NCBI GenBank assembly: GCA_050485905.1
Contig: JBJHCH010000049.1
Coordinates: 1 to 23,859, forward strand
Source: JAWLCA01 sp050485905
Lineage (GTDB): Bacteria > Pseudomonadota > Alphaproteobacteria > Rhodobacterales > Rhodobacteraceae
Direction: 5' to 3'
Length of the DNA: 23,859 bases
The notes beneath the pieces are model-generated. The model saw only the letters and a program-made list of their open reading frames with translations, had not been told where the DNA came from and ran no database searches. Position numbers and translations under genes: made by a program. Positions 7,817 through 14,784 of this stretch are shown here, piece by piece (the stretch's first letter is position 1; each line of letters opens with the position of its first letter).

Positions 7817-9129
7817 CGGGCGATTATCTCTTCGCGCACGAACATGTTGGCCCAGGCGCGGTCGATCAGGTCGGGCGTCATCTGATACGGTATCCCCTCG
7901 AACTGGCAGATCGCTATCATCTGGTCGATCAGGAAGACCGGCTGATAGTTCGCATAGTTGTTGTCGATCTCGGGATACTTCACCTGCAGCAGATGCGCTA
8001 GCGCCGTGTCGTCCAGCGGCATGCCCTTCTTCTTTGCGATCAGGGCAAAGATCTTCAGGAAGTTCTCCTGATTGGGGCCGTCGATCTTGATCTTGAAGAA
8101 GATCCGGCGGAGCGCCGCGCCGTCGAAGATCTCGTTGGGATGGAAGTTGGTCGAAAAGATCACCAGCGTGTCGAAGGGCACCACGAACTTCTCGCCCGAT
8201 TGCAGAGAAAGGATGTCGTAGCTCATCTCCAGCGGGACGATCCAGCGGTTGATCAGCGCCTGCGGCGGTTCCGCCTGGCGGCCGAGGTCGTCGACGATGA
8301 AGACGCCGCCGGTGGATTTCAGCTGCAACGGCGCCTGATAGGTCCGCGCCGTGGGGTTGTAGGTGAGATCCAGCATTTCCAGCGTCAGTTCGCCACCGGT
8401 GATGACCGCGGGTCGCTCGCACAGGATGTAACGCTTGTCGAACCGATTGTCGGTGCGGCGGAGGGAGCAGGGGTCTTCGGCTTCGGCAGCAATCGCGCGG
8501 TGCACGATGGGGTCGTAAACGGTGATGACCTGGCCAGAGAACTCGATCGCCCGCGGGATGTAGATGTTTTCGCCCAGCGCGTCGCGGATGCCGTTCGAGA
8601 TCGAGGATTTGCCGTTGCCCGGCGGGCCGTACATCAGGATCGACCGGCCCGACCCGACCGCCGGGCCAAGATGGTCGATCAGACTGTCCGGCAGCACCAG
8701 ATGGCCCATCGCACCCAGTAGCCGGTCGCGGGTCAGGGCCATGTTGCGGATCGACTGCTGTTTCACCTGCTCGCCATAGGCGGCCAGCGGCACGGGCATC
8801 GCGCCATAGTATTCCGACTGGGCCAGGGCATCCAGCGCGCGGGCCTTGCCGGATTCGGTCAGCTGATAGCCCATCTCGCCGCCCGAGGTGGCGTGCAGCG
8901 TGCCGGTCGCCTCGATCAGCTTCTGGCTGCGGCCGGCGTCGATCAATTCCTGGGTCACCGGCACCGGCAGGCAGAGCGTGCGGGCCAGATCGCTGACGTA
9001 GTCGAGGCTGGTGCGGAACATCGTCTTCAGAAGGATGTCGCGCATCATCACCGGGCTGAGCCCGGTATCTGCCGCGCTGCGCGGCGGGGCGGGCGCGAGG
9101 ACGCCTGCGGTCGTGGTCTGGATGTTCAT
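7813..9129 (-). CDS. AAA+ ATPase with N-terminal helical domain, function unknown
   Basis: A 438-residue predicted P-loop ATPase. An N-terminal region of about 140 residues (LLKTMFRTSLDYVSDLARTL and following, ending in a YQLTESGKARALDAL segment) resembles a winged-helix or helical adaptor. The ATPase core has Walker A YGPPGNGKSS near residue 165, Walker B GGVFIVDDLG near 273, sensor 1 LVIFSTNF near 321, and an Arg-rich stretch DGAALRRIFFKIK. It is loosely MoxR-like but I do not recognise a named family. The start is ATG 9129, with AGGGG seven bases upstream, not the longer frame to 9198. It is followed by the coupled oxidoreductase and preceded by the channel gene on the same strand. It may be a remodelling or assembly ATPase; no substrate can be named. 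Confidence 0.83.
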   Translation of the reverse strand: MNIQTTTAGVLAPAPPRSAADTGLSPVMMRDILLKTMFRTSLDYVSDLARTLCLPVPVTQELIDAGRSQKLIEATGTLHATSGGEMGYQLTESGKARALDALAQSEYYGAMPVPLAAYGEQVKQQSIRNMALTRDRLLGAMGHLVLPDSLIDHLGPAVGSGRSILMYGPPGNGKSSISNGIRDALGENIYIPRAIEFSGQVITVYDPIVHRAIAAEAEDPCSLRRTDNRFDKRYILCERPAVITGGELTLEMLDLTYNPTARTYQAPLQLKSTGGVFIVDDLGRQAEPPQALINRWIVPLEMSYDILSLQSGEKFVVPFDTLVIFSTNFHPNEIFDGAALRRIFFKIKIDGPNQENFLKIFALIAKKKGMPLDDTALAHLLQVKYPEIDNNYANYQPVFLIDQMIAICQFEGIPYQMTPDLIDRAWANMFVREEIIAR

Positions 9130-9214
9130 ATCTGCACCCCTGTCGGAACCCGGCGCAATTGTGCCGAAAGGGCCTTTCGGGAAGGTGAACGACGCCACGG
9201 GGTGGCGAATTTGG

Positions 9215-9979
9215 TCAGTTTGCGCCGGTCGTCTTGATGTTCAGCTCCTCGCCGCAGTGCTTGCAGTGGATCGCGTCCGTCTCGTGGCGGGTCAGGCCGC
9301 AGTTCGGGCAGCGATGGTTGACCTTGGCCGGCAGGAAGATCGCGCGGGCCAGCCGGAAGAACAGGGCGACCCCCATCACCATCATGAAGACGGCCAGCAG
9401 CTTGCCGCCCGGCGTTGTCATGGTCAGGTCGCCGTAGCCGGTCGTCGTCAGCGTGGCGACGGTGAAGTAGAGCGCGTCGATGTAGCTGGTGGCGTGGTCG
9501 CCGTTTTCGAACTGAAGCACGAAGACGACCGAGGCGGAGACGAAGATGAAGACGAGCAGGTTCACGGCGGCGAGGACGGCCTCTTCATGCTCGCGGAAGA
9601 AGGCGGTGTCGCGGCGGAGGTCGCGCAGGACCTGATAGGAATGGATCAGCCGGAGCGCGCGCAGCACCTTCAGGAAGGCGAGGTTCGCGCCGAGGATCGG
9701 GGCGAGGATCAGCGAGGCGATCACCACCAGATCGGCCAGCGTGTAGATTCGGGTCAGCATCCGCCAGCGGTCGGGGGCGATCCAGAGGCGGGCCGAGAGG
9801 TCGGTCAGGATCAGGGTGCCGACAACGGCCTCGGCCCAGATCAGGGTTGGGCTGGGCGGCAGGGGCGCGGTCAGGATGAAGAACACGATGGTGGCGAGGT
9901 CGAGCGCCATCAGCCCGTAGCGGAACCGGGCGGCATCTCGGCTGCGGCCGGTGTAGAGCTGGGTCAGGATCTGCTTCAT
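9215..9979 (-). CDS. Kv-type potassium channel with C-terminal zinc ribbon
   Basis: A 254-residue six-helix cation channel subunit. Hydrophobic segments cover about residues 22-40, 47-64, 79-97, 101-115 (S4-like, with Arg107, Arg110 and neighbouring Arg), 137-158 and 194-213. The pore loop carries the potassium selectivity filter TLTTTGYGD (177-184). The C-terminus adds a zinc-ribbon-like CPNC-x11-CKHC (Cys224, 227, 239, 242), which is unusual for this family and could sense metal or redox state, or mediate assembly. ATG 9979 is preferred (MKQILTQLYTG, with GGGGCC upstream); an in-frame start at 10015 would add 12 residues. It lies 85 bases upstream of the ATPase gene, same strand. High confidence in channel type; the ribbon's function is inference. 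Confidence 0.9.
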   Translation of the reverse strand: MKQILTQLYTGRSRDAARFRYGLMALDLATIVFFILTAPLPPSPTLIWAEAVVGTLILTDLSARLWIAPDRWRMLTRIYTLADLVVIASLILAPILGANLAFLKVLRALRLIHSYQVLRDLRRDTAFFREHEEAVLAAVNLLVFIFVSASVVFVLQFENGDHATSYIDALYFTVATLTTTGYGDLTMTTPGGKLLAVFMMVMGVALFFRLARAIFLPAKVNHRCPNCGLTRHETDAIHCKHCGEELNIKTTGAN

Positions 9980-10048
9980 GGCCCCATGAAATGGCCGGGT
10001 GCGCGGGATCTGCAAGCCGATTGAGGGCGGATCGGCGGATCAGGCCCG

Positions 10049-10068
10049 TCTGCTCACACGTGAGCAGA
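10049..10068. repeat. Inverted repeat upstream of the channel gene
   Basis: TCTGCTCAC-AC-GTGAGCAGA is a 9-base inverted repeat with a 2-base centre, lying 70-90 bases before the channel start codon. The half-site TGCTCAC recurs at 10127-10133, and ATCTCAACCC occurs twice as a direct repeat (10069-10078 and 10116-10125). It could be an operator or a transcript hairpin. No matching regulator is known to me. Confidence 0.5.
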
Positions 10069-10145
10069 ATCTCAACCCGTTGAAATTCCACGATTCCGTG
10101 ATTTTTGTTAACCTGATCTCAACCCTTGCTCACGGTCTGCGCGGG

Positions 10146-10922
10146 TCAGAGGATGCCGCTTTCGGGCAGGAAGCGGCGCGTCACGGCGGCTTCCTGCATC
10201 TGCATCAGGCGGTGCGCATTGGTCATGTGGTCGCGCAGGATCGCCCGCGCCGCCGCGCCGTCGCCGTCGCGCAGCGCCTGCAGCAGGCGGGCCTGATAGT
10301 CCTTGCCGCTGGACCACAGTTCGGGATTCGGCGGGGTATAGAGACCGCGCGCGACGGTGATCTCTGCCAGCAGGTTCGCGGTGAAGCGGATCAGGAAGCG
10401 CAGCAGCGGATTGCCCGACATCTCTGCCAGCAGCGCGTGGAAGCGCAGCGAGGCGATGTGCTGCTCGCGTTCCTCCTCGGCATCGGCGGCGGGACGGGAG
10501 TAGCTGGCCATCACGGCGCGCAGCGCGCCCAACTGTTCTTCGGTCAGCTTGCCGGCAAGGCTGGCGGCAAGCTCCGGTTCCAGCGCCTCTCGGATCTGGT
10601 AGATGTCGTCGATCGACAGGTGCTGGAAGTAGAAGTAGTTGCCCAGTAGCGCCGCCGCGCGCGCCTCGGACACCTGATGGACGAAGACGCCGCCGCCGGG
10701 GCCGGTGCGGGATTTCACCAGCCCCTGCGCCTCCAGTATCCGCACCGCCTCTCTGATCGTGCTTTTCGCCATGCCGAACCGGTCGATCAACTCGGTTTCC
10801 GTGGGCAGGCGCTGGCCGGGCTGCCAGCCCTCGTCCATGACCCATTGCTTGATCGCCTCGGCCACCCGCTGCGGCCGGGTCAGGCGCGGCTCAGGGGTCG
10901 AGGGGATGGTGGCAGGCGGCAA
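10146..10922 (-). CDS. GntR-family (FadR/FCD subfamily) transcriptional regulator
   Basis: A 258-residue regulator with an N-terminal GntR winged helix (residues 15-82: QRVAEAIKQWVMDEGWQPGQ, LPTETELIDRFGMAKSTIRE, GPGGGVFV) and a C-terminal all-helical FCD ligand domain (about 100-245). It probably represses the peptide-uptake operon of which it is the last gene, and may act at the palindromes at 16411 and 16439. The start is TTG 10922: AAGGAG lies six bases upstream, while the gene overlaps the preceding ATPase gene by 32 bases. The usual FCD metal ligands look incomplete: His162 and His232 are present, but the positions expected for Asp and His hold Ser158 and Tyr209. High confidence in family; targets inferred. 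Confidence 0.92.
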   Translation of the reverse strand: MPPATIPSTPEPRLTRPQRVAEAIKQWVMDEGWQPGQRLPTETELIDRFGMAKSTIREAVRILEAQGLVKSRTGPGGGVFVHQVSEARAAALLGNYFYFQHLSIDDIYQIREALEPELAASLAGKLTEEQLGALRAVMASYSRPAADAEEEREQHIASLRFHALLAEMSGNPLLRFLIRFTANLLAEITVARGLYTPPNPELWSSGKDYQARLLQALRDGDGAAARAILRDHMTNAHRLMQMQEAAVTRRFLPESGIL

Positions 10923-11844
10923 GCTGGTCTCCTTCGATGGGGCGCAGGGCGGGGGTTTCCGCCCGGCAGAGGTCGGTCGCGCGCGGGCAGCGCCCGGCGA
11001 AGGCGCAGCCGGGGGGCGGGTTCAGCGGGTCGGGCAACTCGCCCGCCGCGCCGCCGCCCAAGGGCCTGCCGACCACCGGCGCGCTGTCGGCCAGAAGCTT
11101 GGTATAGGGGTGGCGCGGCGCGGCGAACACCCGTTCGGCGGGGCCGGTTTCCACCACCGCGCCGAAATAGAGCACGGCGATGCGGTCGCTGACCGCCTCT
11201 ACCACCGCAAGGTCGTGGGAGATGAAGAGATAGGTCAGGTTGAACTCGCGCTTCAGGTCCGCGAGCAGGTTGAGCACCTGCGCCTGCACCGAGACATCCA
11301 GCGCCGAGACGGGTTCATCGAGGATCAGGATTCGCGCATTGGCGGCCAGCGCGCGGGCGATGCCGATGCGCTGCGCCTGCCCGCCGGAAAATTCATGCGG
11401 ATAGCGGTCGAGAAACTCGGGGCGCAGGTTCACCGCGTCGAAGATCTGGGCGATGCGGTCGCGGCGGGCGGCGCGGTCCATGCCGTGCAGGCGGACCAGC
11501 GGCACCTCCATGATCTGCCGGATGGTCTTGCGCGGGTTCAGGCTGCTGACGGGATCCTGAAAGACATACTGGATCAGCCGGCCAAAGGCGGCGGGGTCGG
11601 CGCGGTCGAGCGCGCGGCCCTCGATCTCTATGGTGCCGGATGTGGGCGGCAGCAGGCCCACCAGCATCCGCGCCAGCGTGGATTTTCCGCAGCCGGATTC
11701 GCCGACGATGCCCAGCGTCTCGCCGGTTTCCACCTCCAGCGAGGTGGGGTGGACGGCGCGGACCAGCGCGCGCGGCGGGCCGAACAGGCGTTTGCCGACC
11801 TCGAAGGTGCGCGACAGGTCGGTGGTTTTCAGAGCGAGGGTCAT
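10891..11844 (-). CDS. Oligopeptide/dipeptide ABC transporter ATP-binding protein (OppF/DppF type)
   Basis: A 317-residue ABC ATPase powering the peptide importer from the cytoplasmic side. Walker A GESGCGKST, Q-loop FQDPVSSLNP, signature FSGGQAQRI, Walker B ILILDEPVSALD and the H-loop ISHDLAVVE are all present in order. The C-terminal extension is the oligopeptide-transporter type and keeps a Cys cluster (GCAFAGRCPRATDLC and a later ACHHP) of the kind reported to hold an iron-sulfur cluster in DppD/DppF proteins. ATG 11844 overlaps the stop of the fused permease-ATPase gene by four bases (ATGA). The open frame upstream of this ATG is the out-of-frame shadow of that gene. The 3' end contains the regulator's ribosome site and start. 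Confidence 0.94.
   Translation of the reverse strand: MTLALKTTDLSRTFEVGKRLFGPPRALVRAVHPTSLEVETGETLGIVGESGCGKSTLARMLVGLLPPTSGTIEIEGRALDRADPAAFGRLIQYVFQDPVSSLNPRKTIRQIMEVPLVRLHGMDRAARRDRIAQIFDAVNLRPEFLDRYPHEFSGGQAQRIGIARALAANARILILDEPVSALDVSVQAQVLNLLADLKREFNLTYLFISHDLAVVEAVSDRIAVLYFGAVVETGPAERVFAAPRHPYTKLLADSAPVVGRPLGGGAAGELPDPLNPPPGCAFAGRCPRATDLCRAETPALRPIEGDQLAACHHPLDP
10929..10934 (-). promoter_or_regulatory. Ribosome binding site for the TTG-started GntR gene
   Basis: Minus-strand AAGGAG lies six bases before TTG 10922, inside the 3' end of the preceding ATPase gene. Its quality fixes the otherwise weak TTG as the regulator's start. Confidence 0.75.
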
Positions 11845-13715
11845 TCCGCGGCCTCCACCCGTGTTTCGGGATGGATGCAGCGCACCTTGCGGGCGCCGCC
11901 CGACAGCGGGATCTCGCCCTGCCGGCAGGCGTCGGTCGCCTTGTCGCAGCGGGGCGCGAAGGCGCAGCCGGCGGGCAGGCTGTCCACCGCCGGCGGCAGG
12001 CCGGGGATCGCCGCCAGCACCCGGCGCCCGGCGCCGAGTTCCGGCACGCAGGCGATCAGCCGGCGGGTGTAGGGATGGGCGGGGTTTTCCAGCACCGTGG
12101 CGGTCGCGCCCTCTTCCACGATGCGGCCCGCATACATCACCGCGACCCGGTCGCAAAGCTGGCCGACGACGCCGAAATCATGGGTGATGAACAGGATCGC
12201 CAGCCCCCGGTCACGGCGCAGATCATCGAGCAGGGAGAGGATCTGCGCCTGCACGGTGACGTCCAGCGCGGTGGTGGGTTCATCCGCGATGATGACCTCT
12301 GGCTCATTCGCCAGGGCCATGGCGATGCCGACGCGCTGGCGCATGCCGCCCGAGAGTTCGTGCGGATAGGCCCGCGCGCGGGCCTTTGGGTTGGGGATGC
12401 GGACATCGGCCAAGAGTTTCTCGGCCCGCGCCATCGCCTCGGCCCGCGGGATGCGGCGGTGGCACAGGATCGCCTCGGCCAGCTGGTCGCCGATGCGGTA
12501 GAGCGGGTGGAGCGTGGCGAGCGGATCCTGAAAGATGTAGGCGACGCGGCTGCCGCGCAATTCGCGCAGGCGGGCATAGGGCGCGCCGATCAGATCCTCG
12601 CCGTTCAGGCGCACCGCGCCGCCGGTGATGACGCCGGGGGGCGAGGCGACGAGGCCCATGACCGACAGCGCGGTGACCGACTTGCCCGAGCCGCTCTCAC
12701 CGATCAGGCCGACACATTCGCCGGGCTTCAGGCTGAGAGAGACGCCGCCCACGGCGCGGTAGATGCGCTTTCCGACGTGGAACTGGGTTTCCAGAGCGTC
12801 GATGCGCAGCAGGCCCTCGCCCGCCGGTTCCGGCGCGGCGGCGCGCTTCACCAGCGTCGCCGCCATCGGGCGCGACAGCGCGCCCGACCGCAGCCGGGGG
12901 TCGAGCGCATCGCGGATGCCGTCGCCCAGGAGGTTGATGGACATCACGATCAGCAGGATCATCACGCCGGGCACGATGGAGGTATGCGGAGCAGAGATCA
13001 TGGCCGAGCGCGCCTCGCCCAGCATCGAGCCGAGATCCGCCTGCGGCGGCTGCGAGCCGAGACCGAGGAACGACAGGCCCGCGGTTTCAAGGATCATCCA
13101 GCCGATGGTGGTGGACATGGCGATGACGATGACCGGGACGACGTTGGGCAGCACCTCGGTCAGCAGGATGCGGGTGTGGCCCATGCCCGAGAGGCGGGCG
13201 GCGTCGATGAACTCCTTGTGCGCGATGCCGACGGTGATGCCGCGGATGTTGCGGGCGAAGAAGGGGATGTTGACCACCGCGACCGCGATCAGCGCGTTCA
13301 TCAGACCGGGGCCGAGGGCGGCGACGATGGCGAGCGCCAGCAGGATGTAGGGAAAGGCCATCAGCATGTCGACGCCGCGCATGATGGTGTTGTCGGTGCG
13401 CCCGCCGAAATAGCCCGCGATGATGCCGATGGCCGCACCCACGGTGCCGGCGAGAATCGCGGCCGCGAAGCCCACCGCGAGGCTGAGCCGCGTGCCCCAC
13501 AGCAGCCGCGACAGCAGATCCCGGCCCAGGTGGTCGGTGCCCAGCAGATGGCCGTCGGCCAGCGGGCGCAGGAAGCGGTTGGCGGTATTCGTGACGTTGG
13601 GCGGGTGCAGCGGCAGCAGCGGCGTGATCAGCGCCAGAACCACGATCACCCCCAGCACCACCGCGCCGAAGCCCGCCAGCCGGTTGCGGAACAGAAGCGA
13701 CAGGAACACGCGCAT
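11841..13715 (-). CDS. Fused peptide ABC transporter permease (DppC type) and ATP-binding protein (DppD type)
   Basis: A 624-residue fusion of two transporter subunits. Residues 1 to about 285 form a DppC-type inner-membrane permease: an N-terminal helix, the DHLGRDLLSRLLWGTR segment, several membrane helices and an EAA-like cytoplasmic loop (KEFIDAARLSGMGHTRILL). After a linker (about 285-305, LVKRAAAPEPAGEG) comes a complete ABC ATPase with Walker A GESGSGKSV, signature LSGGMRQRV, Walker B VIIADEPTTALD, and a C-terminal Cys cluster (GCAFAPRCDKATDAC). The reading frame is continuous through the junction, so it looks like a real fusion; such permease/ATPase fusions are known in this transporter family. 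It sits between the DppB-type permease (12 bases upstream) and the second ATPase. Confidence 0.94.
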   Translation of the reverse strand: MRVFLSLLFRNRLAGFGAVVLGVIVVLALITPLLPLHPPNVTNTANRFLRPLADGHLLGTDHLGRDLLSRLLWGTRLSLAVGFAAAILAGTVGAAIGIIAGYFGGRTDNTIMRGVDMLMAFPYILLALAIVAALGPGLMNALIAVAVVNIPFFARNIRGITVGIAHKEFIDAARLSGMGHTRILLTEVLPNVVPVIVIAMSTTIGWMILETAGLSFLGLGSQPPQADLGSMLGEARSAMISAPHTSIVPGVMILLIVMSINLLGDGIRDALDPRLRSGALSRPMAATLVKRAAAPEPAGEGLLRIDALETQFHVGKRIYRAVGGVSLSLKPGECVGLIGESGSGKSVTALSVMGLVASPPGVITGGAVRLNGEDLIGAPYARLRELRGSRVAYIFQDPLATLHPLYRIGDQLAEAILCHRRIPRAEAMARAEKLLADVRIPNPKARARAYPHELSGGMRQRVGIAMALANEPEVIIADEPTTALDVTVQAQILSLLDDLRRDRGLAILFITHDFGVVGQLCDRVAVMYAGRIVEEGATATVLENPAHPYTRRLIACVPELGAGRRVLAAIPGLPPAVDSLPAGCAFAPRCDKATDACRQGEIPLSGGARKVRCIHPETRVEAAE

Positions 13716-13727
13716 CCCGCCCCCCCT

Positions 13728-14675
13728 TCAGGTCTTGATCCGGGGGTCGAGCCAGGCCTGCGCCACGTCGACCAGGATGTTGAAGCCCACGTAGCAGGCC
13801 GCGACGAAGACGACGCCGCCCTGCACCAGCAGGATGTCGCGCTTCAGGATCGCATCGACCAGCATCCGCCCGATGCCGGGCCACTGGAACACCATCTCGA
13901 TATAGACCGCACCCGACAGCACGAACCCAGCCTGGATGCCCAGCACCGGGATGATCGAGACCATCGCCATGCGCAGCGCATGGCCCCAGATCACCCGGCG
14001 CTCATGCACGCCCTTGGCGCGTGCGGTGCGGATGAAATCCTGCCGCAGCACCTCCAGCATCGCGGCGCGCGAGAGCCGCGCCACCACGCCCGTCGCCACC
14101 ACCGACAGCGCCAGCGCGGGCATGGTCAGGTGGCGGATCAGGTCGGGCAGGTCGCCGCCGCCAAAGATCGAATACATCCCCGACACCGGCAGCCAGCGCA
14201 GGTTCACCGCGAAGAGCAGGATCATCATCATGCCGAGGAAGAACGACGGGATGGAGATCCCGAGGATCACGGCGAAGGTGATCGCCTTGTCCGCGAAACC
14301 ATACTGCCGCGCGGCCGAGACGACGCCGGCGACGATGCCCAGCAGGGCGCAAAGGACAAAGGCGGTGCCGGCAAGGATCAGCGTGGCCGAGAAGCGGTCG
14401 AGGATCTCATCCAGCACCGGCCGGTTCAGCGCGAAGGAGCGCCCGAAATCGCCCTGCAGCAGGTTGCCGATCCAGACGAAATACTGCTGCCACAGCGGCC
14501 GGTCGAGCCCCAGATGCCGGTTCAGACGCTCCACATTCTCGGGCGTGGCATAGCTGCCAAGAATCGCGGTGGCCGGGTCGCCAGGGATCATCGCCATGAT
14601 CAGGAACACGATCACCGTGATCCCGAACAGCACCGGGATGGCCGAGACCAGCCGCTTCAGGATGTATCCGCCCAT
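13728..14675 (-). CDS. Peptide ABC transporter permease (DppB type)
   Basis: A 315-residue inner-membrane permease. The N-terminus MGGYILKRLVSAIPVLFGIT carries the typical first membrane helix, followed by the periplasmic DPATAILGSYATPENVERL segment, then five further helices from about residue 95. The EAA-type loop DFIRTARAKGVHERRVIWGH (about 215-234) contacts the ATPase. The C-terminal QAWLDPRIKT is typical of the family. It pairs with the DppC domain of the fused gene to form the translocation path. Length and motifs are complete. AGGGAAG precedes ATG 14675. The gene follows the binding-protein gene after a 109-base gap containing a hairpin. Confidence 0.95.
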   Translation of the reverse strand: MGGYILKRLVSAIPVLFGITVIVFLIMAMIPGDPATAILGSYATPENVERLNRHLGLDRPLWQQYFVWIGNLLQGDFGRSFALNRPVLDEILDRFSATLILAGTAFVLCALLGIVAGVVSAARQYGFADKAITFAVILGISIPSFFLGMMMILLFAVNLRWLPVSGMYSIFGGGDLPDLIRHLTMPALALSVVATGVVARLSRAAMLEVLRQDFIRTARAKGVHERRVIWGHALRMAMVSIIPVLGIQAGFVLSGAVYIEMVFQWPGIGRMLVDAILKRDILLVQGGVVFVAACYVGFNILVDVAQAWLDPRIKT

Positions 14676-14758
14676 CGCTTCCTTCCCTGCACCGCGGGTC
14701 GGGCTTCATCTGCCCGGACCTATCCGTGGGGGTGAGTTGGCGCAGCCGGGAGAGCGAG

Positions 14759-14774
14759 GGGGGCAGTCGCCCCC
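14759..14774 (-). terminator. Hairpin between binding-protein and permease genes (possible attenuator)
   Basis: GGGGGC-AGTC-GCCCCC forms a six-base perfect G+C stem with a four-base loop, starting about 10 bases after the stop of the binding-protein gene. There is no T-run after it on the minus strand. It therefore more likely protects the 3' end of the upstream message or partially attenuates readthrough than acts as a full terminator. Confidence 0.5.
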
Positions 14775-14784
14775 TGCCCCGGCC

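Noticed and set aside
7817..8422. Upstream extension of the oxidoreductase frame
   Set aside because: It is antiphase to the AAA+ ATPase gene; the Rossmann motif begins right after GTG 7816, which overlaps the ATPase stop.
10081..10110. Dyad CACGATTCCGTG followed by ATTTTTG, resembling a terminator on the plus strand
   Set aside because: The stem is only four pairs and no plus-strand gene ends there; on the minus strand it has no T-run.
11640..14735. A 1031-codon open frame on the plus strand, rich in His, Asp, Arg and Gln
   Set aside because: It lies antisense to the well-supported peptide transporter genes, and its composition is that of a high-GC antisense frame; it has no domain.
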